10,086 nucleotides of DNA, from positions 1 to 10,086 of the forward strand of contig SLAK01000290.1 in NCBI GenBank assembly GCA_007126855.1, in the 5' to 3' direction. This stretch comes from Dehalococcoidia bacterium (GTDB lineage Bacteria; Chloroflexota; Dehalococcoidia; Tepidiformales; Tepidiformaceae). How positions within the stretch are numbered: the first letter of the stretch is position 1; the number at the start of each line of letters is the position of its first letter. The translations under genes and the position numbers were made by a program. The notes beneath the pieces were generated by a model. The model worked only from the letters and a program-made list of their open reading frames with translations, was not told where the DNA came from and searched no databases. Below are positions 1 to 5,774 of the stretch, piece by piece.

Positions 1-857
1 CCCCATGATCGCGGGGCCTCGGCAAGCGTTTCGTAAAGCACCTGCGTCGGCTCGTAGAAGAGCAGGCCCAGCAGGGCGTGGATGGGGATGAGCGCGAACA
101 GGTAGAGCAACTGCACCGGGAAGGGCATGTGCCAGCGCGTGGGGTTGTGGGGCATGATCGCCCACCAGTAGTGGATGCCAGCAAACAGGAAGATACCGTA
201 GCCCACGTAGTGCAGCGGGTCGCTTTCCAGCGAGAGCGCAAAGAGCGGGCTCAGGTACCAGACCAGCGGCACCAGCGCGAACAGCGCCAGCCCCACGCCG
301 GGAAAGGTAAACGCGTGGAACGGCCGCGAGTGCAGGATCGGGTAGATGTAGCGGTGGCGGTCCGCGCGCGTCATCGAAGTCAGCAGCAGCGTGAGCGGCG
401 CGCCGGCCAGCAACAGCACCGGCGCGATGGTGATCAGCAGGAAGTGCTGGACCATGTGCGCCGTCAGGAAGGTGTGGTCATAGGCTGCCAGCGGCCCGAA
501 GACCGACATCCCCACCAGCGCAGCGCCAGCCACGAAGAACACCGCCCGCCGCATGGGGAACAGCCGCGCCTGGCCCCGCGCCCGTGCGCGCCGGAACATC
601 GCCAGGTAGGCCAGCGTCACCCCGATGAGCAGGTAGAGCGGGATCGGTTCTATCGCGAAGGTGGTGAAGATGCCCGGGAACTCCGGCGGCGGCACCGTGT
701 TGGGTCCGCAAATGTACACAAAACCGAGCGACGTGCCCGAATCCTGCGTCCGCAGATACCAGGTGCCGGTGACAGCAAGGACAAAGCCGAAACCAAGGAG
801 GGCAGCAATGCTGCGCGCCCCCGGGAGCGGCGGAGTCGTCCCCTTCAACGCTGTCAC
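1..857 (-). CDS. ctaG: caa3-type cytochrome c oxidase assembly factor CtaG (3' end cut by window edge)
   Basis: Multipass membrane protein of the Caa3_CtaG family, implicated in assembly (probably copper delivery) of caa3-type cytochrome oxidase. I read 285 codons from a GTG at 857-855, and the frame runs off the left edge without a stop. Residues 17-33 form a first hydrophobic helix, and further membrane segments lie at about 71-88, 105-125, 138-160, 185-205, 216-233 and 247-267. The family signature HMVQHFLL followed by IAP (134-146) is intact, and HYWWAIMPHNPTRWHMP (229-245) supplies more conserved His, Trp and Pro. GTG was chosen because AAGGAGGG (forward 861-868) lies about six bases upstream. 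It follows lgt by 43 bp through a mini-ORF, so co-transcription is likely. The family assignment is firm. The role follows from the Bacillus family member. Confidence 0.88.
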   Translation of the reverse strand, partial: MTALKGTTPPLPGARSIAALLGFGFVLAVTGTWYLRTQDSGTSLGFVYICGPNTVPPPEFPGIFTTFAIEPIPLYLLIGVTLAYLAMFRRARARGQARLFPMRRAVFFVAGAALVGMSVFGPLAAYDHTFLTAHMVQHFLLITIAPVLLLAGAPLTLLLTSMTRADRHRYIYPILHSRPFHAFTFPGVGLALFALVPLVWYLSPLFALSLESDPLHYVGYGIFLFAGIHYWWAIMPHNPTRWHMPFPVQLLYLFALIPIHALLGLLFYEPTQVLYETLAEAPRSW

Positions 858-901
858 GGCCCCTCCTTCACCGTCCCATCGACCACAGTGAGATGCGCCA
901 T
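854..901 (-). CDS. 15-codon mini-ORF bridging lgt and ctaG
   Basis: ATG at 901-899 overlaps the lgt stop as TAATG. After 15 sense codons (MAHLTVVDGTVKEGP) the frame ends in TGA at 856-854, which overlaps the ctaG GTG start as GTGA. Both junctions are of the kind used for termination-reinitiation. The strong RBS for ctaG lies inside the mini-ORF. I recognise no family. It may be a translational coupling device or a chance frame, and the peptide need not have a function. Confidence 0.3.
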   Translation of the reverse strand: MAHLTVVDGTVKEGP

Positions 902-1737
902 TACGCCTGTGCACGCTGCGGCGCCCACGGCCGGTCGCCGCGCCGAAGCGCCAGCACCGCAACCACCGCCACCACAGCCAGCACTGCCACCGATGTCCAC
1001 TGTGCCTGTTGCAGGCCCCAGTACACCGGCTCCGTGCGCCAGTTGAAGATGATGAGTTGCGAAATCGCGTAGGCGACCAGGTAGGCCCCGGCAAACCAGC
1101 CTATCGCCAGCTTGTTCCGCAACGGGTACAGGATCCCGATGAGGATCAACCCCGAGATAAACAGGTAGAGCCCCGCCGGGTGGTAGGCCGTCGTCATGTC
1201 CGGCGCAAAGCTATCCGGATGCGTATAGACGAATCCCCAGGCCCGGTCCGTCGGCGGCCCCAGGATGTCGCCGTTGATCATGTTGCCGATGCGCCCCACC
1301 GGCTGGCCCATGAGCGCGAACATCGCCGTCACGTCCAGCATCCGTGGCAGGTGGTAGCGGCGACTCCACCAGAAATAGAGGATGACCGCGGTCACGGCGA
1401 AGACCGCGCCGAAATAGGCCATGCCCCCTTCCCACACCGCGAAGATGCTCCCCGGGTCCCGCAGGTGACCGATCGGGTCGTTCTGCACCACGTAGTAGAG
1501 CCGTGCGCCCACCAGCCCGGCGATGATCGCCCAGGGCACGATTTCCCACACGACATCCGGGTTCAGCCCGCGCTCGCGGGCATAGCGCAGCGTGAAAAAG
1601 AGCGCGATGGAGATGCCCGCCACATAGCCCAGGCCATACCAGTGCACGCTCAACGGCCCGAGCTCAAACGCGACCGGGTCGATCCCGATCTCGATGCTCA
1701 GGAATAAAGGGGCAGTTAGCTCGCTCAGGGCACCCAC
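901..1737 (-). CDS. lgt: Prolipoprotein diacylglyceryl transferase Lgt
   Basis: Membrane enzyme that moves diacylglyceryl from phosphatidylglycerol to the lipobox Cys of prolipoproteins, the first step of lipoprotein maturation. At 278 aa it has normal family length. Visible signatures are HWYGLGYVAG (32-41), GARLYYV (77-83), WEGGMAYFGA (102-111), the Lgt signature GRIGNMINGDILG (148-160) with the essential-type Arg149 and Asn152, HPAGLYLF (186-193) and the late Arg234/Glu236 pair. Hydrophobic helices separate these blocks. In the WxGG block the position held by His103 in E. coli is Phe109. GTG at 1737 is the frame's start, but no clear RBS precedes it, and a start nearer LSIEIGIDP (residue 13 on) would suit the family N-terminus, though only rare start codons are available there. 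ctaG lies downstream. The gap to the upstream glycosyltransferase is 99 bp. Confidence 0.95.
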   Translation of the reverse strand: MGALSELTAPLFLSIEIGIDPVAFELGPLSVHWYGLGYVAGISIALFFTLRYARERGLNPDVVWEIVPWAIIAGLVGARLYYVVQNDPIGHLRDPGSIFAVWEGGMAYFGAVFAVTAVILYFWWSRRYHLPRMLDVTAMFALMGQPVGRIGNMINGDILGPPTDRAWGFVYTHPDSFAPDMTTAYHPAGLYLFISGLILIGILYPLRNKLAIGWFAGAYLVAYAISQLIIFNWRTEPVYWGLQQAQWTSVAVLAVVAVVAVLALRRGDRPWAPQRAQA

Positions 1738-1789
1738 ATTGCTTAGAGTACTTTGCGAGCCGTTTTGCGTCGCCGCACCCGTAAATCCT

Positions 1790-1815
1790 GTGTAACGTCC
1801 TCGCGAGCATTACAC
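1790..1815. repeat. Inverted repeat in the glycosyltransferase-lgt gap
   Basis: GTGTAA (1790-1795) and TTACAC (1810-1815) are perfect 6-bp arms around a 14-base centre that holds the palindrome CTCGCGAG (1800-1807). It lies 53-78 bases upstream of the lgt start. It may be an operator or an RNA hairpin. No T-run follows on the minus strand, so it does not look like a terminator. I found no convincing promoter in this 99-bp gap. Confidence 0.35.
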
Positions 1816-1836
1816 CGCCTTAACCAGGTAACCGCG

Positions 1837-3780
1837 CTAGCCCGCCTTTTCCAGCGGTACCACCGCCGGGGGCAGTCGCACGATGCCGCCACCCTCACGT
1901 TCCTCCTGACCGCCATCGCGGACGCTCATCGGCGCCACTTGCTGGAACAGGAACATGATCAACGCCCGGCGCGATATCGCATCCAGCTCTTCGAAGGCGC
2001 CGGCGCACCGGAGCGTCTCGCGGTCCGCCGAGGGCCGGCATTCCACCACCTCGACGGTAGCTGCTACCGGCGGCACCCCTGGGGGGCGCAGCCGAACGTG
2101 CAAACGGCTGCCCGGCGGATAATAGGTCCGCGTCATCCACGCGATCCCCAGCGCCGAGACATCGGCCGTACGACAGAGCTCCTGACCGCCGTTCTGATCC
2201 CACACCACCACAGGAATATCGGCAGTGAACCGATAGGCCGCGCGGCGGTGCGGCCGCCGCATGATCCAGCGTACCAGCGAGGCGACCATGCCCGCGTTGA
2301 ACAAAGCCCACCCGAGGGTGATCACGAACGCGATGCCGGTTAGCTCGGTCGTGCGCCCTGTGAAATAGAGGGTGGCGCCCCACACGATCGCCGCCACGCA
2401 GGCGATGCCCGCCGCGATCTGCCATCGGACCAGGCTCATCTGTGCCAGCCGCGTGTCCCTGCCTTCGCCTGCCTTGGCCGTCACGCGAAAACTCAGCCGA
2501 CCAGGCATCACCAGCGCCGGTATGGCCCGAAGCATGATCCAGAGCTTGAGCAAATGGAAGCGCTCAGCCTGCATATAGGGGTTCGATCGCCCCGTCAGCA
2601 GCCGCCCGGCCACGAGGCCGAGCAGATAATAAGGTGCAAAGCGGAAGATCAGGTTCCAGCCCATGTTCTGCATCGGCAGCACATCGAAGGTCAGCGCGAT
2701 CACCGGGATGGCAAGGTAGATCGACTTTGGCACATATTCGAAGACATAGGCGACGCTCGCGAAATAGGCGATGCGCTGGCGGACGCTGAGGCCACGCCGG
2801 CGCAAGGGATTGTCGAAACGAAGGATCTGCATCGCGCCCTGCGCCCAGCGCAAACGCTGCCCGAGAAAGGCCTCGGCATCGTCCGGGGCAATGCCCAGAG
2901 CGAGCTCGCGGTCGTGGTAGACCGACTTCCAGCCCGCTGCATGGATGCCCATCGCCGTATGCATGTCTTCGGTGACCGTGCGGGTATCGACGCCGCCAAC
3001 GTTTTCCAGTGCTGACCTCCGCAGGATCGCGCTCGAACCGCACCAGAAGGCCGCATTCCAACGATCTTTGCCCGGCAGAATGCGGTCGTAGAACACCGAC
3101 TGCTCGTGCCACTGGACGTCATCGTCGCTCTTCGTATTCGGGCCATGCTGAAAAGAATCCAGGTTGTAGTAGGACTGCGGCGCCTGCACCAGGCCAACTT
3201 CCGGGTCGCGGAAATAGCCCAGCAGCTCGGTCAGGAAATTGCGGTAGGGCACGTGATCCGCATCGAAGATGGCGATGAGCTCCCCGGACGTGCGCGGCAG
3301 CGCGGCGTTAATATTGCCCGCCTTCGCGCCGCGGTTGTCCGGGCGCGTGAGGTAATCCACGCCCAGCTCCGCGCAAAGGCGCCGCACAGCGTCGCGCTGC
3401 CCATCGTCCAGGACGTAGGTCCGGTGCGGGTAGTCCATCTCCAGGGTGGCCAGGATCGTCGGGCGCAAGATCTCCGGCGGCTCGTTGTAGGTCGGGATAT
3501 ACACATCGACCGACAGGCCGGGCTCCGGCTCGGCAGGATAGCGCCGCGTGCGTGTCCAGAGGTTCGCTGCGAAGAGCAAGAAGAAGCCGAAGCCAAGGAT
3601 GTCCGCACCTAGGAAGGCAAGCGACAGGGCCAGCGCATTCGGGTTGATGGTCTCGGTAACACGCCACCAGAGGTAGCTGAGCCCCACCAGCACATAGAGG
3701 ATCGTCAGGGCCCGTGCCGGCCGCGAATACAGCAGATCGGTCCGTCCGGCGCGTCGTGGAGATCCACCATCACTTTCCAT
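1837..3780 (-). CDS. BcsA-like family 2 glycosyltransferase with C-terminal PilZ domain
   Basis: Membrane processive beta-glycosyltransferase (647 aa) expected to polymerise a nucleotide-sugar into an exported polysaccharide. Two helices at about 24-40 and 48-73 precede the GT-A domain. VDVYIPTYNEP (91-101), Asp125-Asp126, the DAD motif (173-175), TED (270-272, catalytic base Asp) and QRLRW (308-312) form the D,D,D,QxxRW set of cellulose synthases. FRVTAK (431-436) matches the BcsA gating loop. Membrane segments follow to about residue 507. The PilZ domain shows R513xxxR517 and D540xSxxG545, the c-di-GMP binding motifs, so activation by c-di-GMP is expected. No bcsB or other bcs partner is present here, so cellulose as product is not shown. 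The ATG at 3780 is fixed by an in-frame TGA four codons upstream, and its RBS is weak. It has its own promoter and a short upstream ORF. Confidence 0.93.
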   Translation of the reverse strand: MESDGGSPRRAGRTDLLYSRPARALTILYVLVGLSYLWWRVTETINPNALALSLAFLGADILGFGFFLLFAANLWTRTRRYPAEPEPGLSVDVYIPTYNEPPEILRPTILATLEMDYPHRTYVLDDGQRDAVRRLCAELGVDYLTRPDNRGAKAGNINAALPRTSGELIAIFDADHVPYRNFLTELLGYFRDPEVGLVQAPQSYYNLDSFQHGPNTKSDDDVQWHEQSVFYDRILPGKDRWNAAFWCGSSAILRRSALENVGGVDTRTVTEDMHTAMGIHAAGWKSVYHDRELALGIAPDDAEAFLGQRLRWAQGAMQILRFDNPLRRRGLSVRQRIAYFASVAYVFEYVPKSIYLAIPVIALTFDVLPMQNMGWNLIFRFAPYYLLGLVAGRLLTGRSNPYMQAERFHLLKLWIMLRAIPALVMPGRLSFRVTAKAGEGRDTRLAQMSLVRWQIAAGIACVAAIVWGATLYFTGRTTELTGIAFVITLGWALFNAGMVASLVRWIMRRPHRRAAYRFTADIPVVVWDQNGGQELCRTADVSALGIAWMTRTYYPPGSRLHVRLRPPGVPPVAATVEVVECRPSADRETLRCAGAFEELDAISRRALIMFLFQQVAPMSVRDGGQEEREGGGIVRLPPAVVPLEKAG

Positions 3781-3784
3781 GCGC

Positions 3785-3817
3785 TCAGATCATCGGCGCA
3801 CTTAGTACTGTTCCCAT
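3785..3817 (-). CDS. 10-codon upstream ORF in the glycosyltransferase leader
   Basis: ATG at 3817-3815, ten codons (MGTVLSAPMI) and TGA at 3787-3785, which ends four bases before the glycosyltransferase ATG. A purine-rich GGGGGGAAAA lies just upstream and could serve as its RBS, whereas the glycosyltransferase start has only a weak one. The arrangement would suit translational coupling or leader control, but it is too short to exclude chance. Confidence 0.25.
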   Translation of the reverse strand: MGTVLSAPMI

Positions 3818-3834
3818 GGGCTTTTCCCCCCGCT

Positions 3835-3863
3835 TTTATTGCGCTCCGGCGGTGATGTGTGAA
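3835..3863 (-). promoter_or_regulatory. Probable sigma-A-type promoter of the glycosyltransferase
   Basis: On the minus strand a -35 box TTCACA (3863-3858, 5 of 6 to consensus) is followed after 17 bases by AATAAA (3840-3835, 4 of 6). The predicted start near 3828 leaves a leader of about 48 nt. The promoter lies directly downstream of the terminator hairpin at 3873-3896, which suggests that the glycosyltransferase is transcribed apart from the CIRCE unit. Confidence 0.5.
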
Positions 3864-3896
3864 CAAACGGGTGAGGCCCGGGTCGCCCCGGGCCTC
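3859..3896 (-). terminator. Rho-independent terminator of the CIRCE-driven transcript
   Basis: GAGGCCCGGG (3873-3882) and CCCGGGCCTC (3887-3896) form a perfect 10-bp GC stem with a 4-base loop. On the minus strand it is followed by ACCCGTTTGTTC, a modest T-rich tail. No T-run follows on the plus strand. The weak tail keeps confidence moderate, and it could also act as an attenuator ahead of the glycosyltransferase. Confidence 0.5.
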
Positions 3897-4083
3897 GCGA
3901 GGAGGGAAACAACGCGATTGGTCGCTAACCGACCAGCGCCTCGCCGCGTTCCGCGTCGTCTTCGCGGCGAGCGGGCCGGCCGGTTGCCGGCTGAGGATCG
4001 ATGAGGCTGACGCTGATGAACCTGCAGAATTCGAAGGTTCATGGCGATGTACCTCCGGATTGGTCCAACAAGGCCGAATTAGC
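3862..4083 (-). ncRNA. Candidate CIRCE-controlled structured small transcript
   Basis: Between the CIRCE promoter (start near 4083) and the terminator, the minus strand holds consecutive hairpins. An 8-bp stem (4035-4042 with 4016-4023) contains a possible start codon. GCCGGC arms pair at 3975-3980 and 3986-3991. A perfect 9-bp stem pairs 3940-3948 with 3963-3971. TGGTCG/CGACCA pairs 3919-3924 with 3930-3935. The terminator stem comes last. No known RNA family is recognised, and I did not find c-di-GMP riboswitch motifs. It could be a small RNA, a short mRNA, or the remains of a chaperone gene. The hairpins are read by eye and no folding energy was computed. Confidence 0.4.
3925..4042 (-). 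pseudogene. Possible frameshifted or remnant 38-codon ORF under CIRCE control
   Basis: ATG at 4042-4040 has a strong RBS, GGAGGT (4056-4051), eight bases upstream. Its own frame runs 68 codons to 3836 as an Arg-rich chain that passes through the terminator hairpin, so it looks unlike a real protein. The next frame is open from 4038 for 37 codons to TAG at 3927-3925, with mostly G or C in third positions. It includes RREDDAERGEALVG at its end. It stops about 29 bases before the terminator stem, but it has no start codon. Removing one base just after the ATG would join start and frame. It may be a broken gene, a sequencing error, or chance. I recognise no family. Confidence 0.25.
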
Positions 4084-4109
4084 ACTCGTAGTGTAAGAGT
4101 GCTAATTCG
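4075..4109. promoter_or_regulatory. CIRCE operator (HrcA binding site)
   Basis: TTAGCACTC (4079-4087), a 9-base spacer (4088-4096) and GAGTGCTAA (4097-4105) match the CIRCE consensus exactly. The arms extend to 13 perfect base pairs (4075-4087 with 4097-4109). CIRCE is bound by the heat-shock repressor HrcA and normally controls groESL, dnaK operons or hsp20. No such gene is in this window. The site overlaps a minus-strand promoter whose -10 box lies in the CIRCE spacer. Confidence 0.96.
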
Positions 4110-4119
4110 TGCTGCGCAA
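4090..4119 (-). promoter_or_regulatory. Minus-strand promoter overlapping CIRCE
   Basis: -35 TTGCGC (4119-4114), an 18-base spacer and -10 TACACT (4095-4090), the latter inside the CIRCE spacer. HrcA bound at CIRCE would cover the -10 box and the start near 4083, the usual way of repression. A comparable plus-strand promoter across CIRCE was not found. The RBS GGAGGT (4056-4051) lies downstream in the right orientation. Confidence 0.55.
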
Positions 4120-4211
4120 GCCTTTTCCGGCCAATTTTCAGGCACCTTCAGGCAGCGATCAGGGCACGCCCTGCGCCTCTGCGCGGTCGTCGGCCGAACG
4201 AAAGAAACATC

Positions 4212-4240
4212 TTGCTGATCGCAGTCATCGCTTCTATAGT
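4212..4240 (+). promoter_or_regulatory. Sigma-A-type promoter of the FAD monooxygenase, with operator-like palindrome
   Basis: TTGCTG (4212-4217), a 17-base spacer and TATAGT (4235-4240, 5 of 6 to consensus). The predicted start near 4247 gives a leader of about 25 nt to GTG 4272. The perfect 8-bp palindrome GTTCGAAC (4239-4246) covers the end of the -10 box and the start region. CGAACGAA (4195-4202) and TTCGTTCG (4249-4256) form inverted arms around the whole promoter. This suggests repressor control, but no regulator gene is present here. Confidence 0.6.
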
Positions 4241-4271
4241 TCGAACACTTCGTTCGTGGTGGGGGTGCCCC

Positions 4272-5759
4272 GTGGGAGCGTCATCGACACGAATTCAGGA
4301 CGTAGTGATCATCGGCGCCGGCGTCGCCGGTCTCGGAACCGCCCTTGGTCTCGCCCGCTCCGGCCGTCGCGTCACGGTGATCGACCGAGACCCGGCCCCG
4401 CCCGCACTCGATCCGGAGACCGCCTTCAGTTCGTGGGACCGTTCAGGCGTACCGCAGGCACGCCAGCCCCACGCCTTCTGGGCTCGCAGCCGTAACCTGC
4501 TCCTGCAGCGCGCGCCCGAGGTCCTCGAGCGCCTCCGCGATATTGGCGTCGGCGAGTGGAACATCCTCAACATGGCGCCACCGGCGATGCGGGTGCCGGA
4601 GGACCAGCAATTCACGAGCCTGCTCGTCCGGCGACTGCCGTTCGAGGTGACGCTACGCAACGTTGTCGAGGAGGAGCCGCTGGTCGAGATCCGGCCGGAG
4701 ACCCTCGTGGACCGCATCGAGTTTGCGACCGACCGAGACGGCGCGCCTCCGCGAGCGACTGCCGTCCGGCTGCGCGGCGGAGAGGTGCTGCCGGCCGACC
4801 TGGTGATCGATGCGACCGGCCGGCGGAGCCGGCTTGTCTCCTCGCTCGCCGGGCACGGCGTCATCGTCCCCACACAGATGGAAGACTGCAACGTCGTCTA
4901 CTACGGTCGCTATTACCGCCAACTTGACGATTCGGACCTCGACCCGGAGGAGCTCACCCGCAGGGGCGGTGGGGATCTGGGGTACTTCCAGTACGGCACT
5001 TTCCAGGGTGACAACCGCACTCTGGCGATCTTTCTGAATCCACCCCCATGGGACACCCCCTTCAAGGCACTCCGGCACAAGCATGTTTTCGAAGCAGTCG
5101 CCCGGGCGATCCCGGCCGCTGCGCCCTGGGTTGATCCGCAGCACACGTCGCCGATTACCGATGTTCAGCCGATGGCCGGCCAGCAGAACGTCCTCCGCCG
5201 ATTCGTGGTGGACGGTCGGCCGGTGGCGCTCGGAGTGCTGCCCGTCGGTGACTCCCTCTGCACAACGAACCCGCAGAACGGCTGGGGCGCATCGCTGGCG
5301 CTCACCTACGCGTTTGCTGCCGTCGATGCCGTCGCCCAGCACGACGGAGACCTCGAGGGGATTGCGATGGCATATCACGATGCCGTGTGGCCGGACGCCG
5401 AAGCGTACTTCCGCGCCTCAGCCGCCATCGACCGTATCCGCACCCACCGGTGGCGGGGCGAGGAGATCCCCGCCGAGGACCAGGAGGAAGCCGAGCGCCA
5501 GCGACTCCTCCAGGAAGGCCTGAACCCGGCCATGCGCCGCGATATGCACGTACTCCGTGCAATGATGCGCCGGACAAACCTCATCGACCCACCCGACGCG
5601 ATCTGGTCGGACGAGCAAGCGGTCAGGATCGGTCGCGAGACAATGGAGTGGCGAGCCGCAAAGCAGCGCCCCTTCGCGGTCGGTCCGCCGCGGGACGAAA
5701 TGCTCGGAATCATCAAGGAGGCGGGGGCTACCATCGACGAGACGGCGCCGGCGTCCTGA
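4272..5759 (+). CDS. FAD-dependent monooxygenase-like flavoprotein
   Basis: Soluble flavoprotein (495 aa from GTG 4272) with the layout of group A flavin monooxygenases and related FAD oxidoreductases. It has an N-terminal dinucleotide fold with GAGVAG (15-20) and an acidic residue ending strand 2 (VTVID, 34-38). DLVIDATGRRSRL (176-188) sits in the second conserved block. LPVGDSLCTTNPQNGWG (323-339) provides the GD motif that contacts the FAD ribityl chain. ARQPHAFWARSRNLL (63-77) recalls a family of uncharacterised actinobacterial-type FAD proteins. The substrate is unknown. GTG 4272 is preferred over a TTG at 4212, because that TTG is part of the promoter, although the RBS (GGTGGGGGT) is imperfect. 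It is a lone gene, divergent from the CIRCE unit and convergent with the decarboxylase (15-bp gap). No ferredoxin or reductase partner is nearby. Confidence 0.85.
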   Translation: MGASSTRIQDVVIIGAGVAGLGTALGLARSGRRVTVIDRDPAPPALDPETAFSSWDRSGVPQARQPHAFWARSRNLLLQRAPEVLERLRDIGVGEWNILNMAPPAMRVPEDQQFTSLLVRRLPFEVTLRNVVEEEPLVEIRPETLVDRIEFATDRDGAPPRATAVRLRGGEVLPADLVIDATGRRSRLVSSLAGHGVIVPTQMEDCNVVYYGRYYRQLDDSDLDPEELTRRGGGDLGYFQYGTFQGDNRTLAIFLNPPPWDTPFKALRHKHVFEAVARAIPAAAPWVDPQHTSPITDVQPMAGQQNVLRRFVVDGRPVALGVLPVGDSLCTTNPQNGWGASLALTYAFAAVDAVAQHDGDLEGIAMAYHDAVWPDAEAYFRASAAIDRIRTHRWRGEEIPAEDQEEAERQRLLQEGLNPAMRRDMHVLRAMMRRTNLIDPPDAIWSDEQAVRIGRETMEWRAAKQRPFAVGPPRDEMLGIIKEAGATIDETAPAS

Positions 5760-5774
5760 GCACGTGGGTCGGTT

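Noticed and set aside
78..1046. Long plus-strand frame opposite ctaG and lgt, and similar Arg/Pro-rich frames opposite the other genes
   Set aside because: It lies antisense to clear family members, and its composition is that of a GC-rich shadow frame.
4013..4036. Hammerhead-ribozyme-like CTGATGA followed by GAA on the plus strand
   Set aside because: The second core segment GAAA and the three flanking stems are not present in the right order.
3781..4083. c-di-GMP riboswitch upstream of the PilZ glycosyltransferase
   Set aside because: The conserved GEMM core segments were not found on the minus strand. The control by c-di-GMP is better explained by the PilZ domain.
4212..4271. TTG at 4212 as start of the flavoprotein
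   Set aside because: The TTG is the -35 box of a good promoter, and the start of transcription would fall downstream of it. GTG 4272 also puts the FAD-binding strand near the N-terminus as usual.
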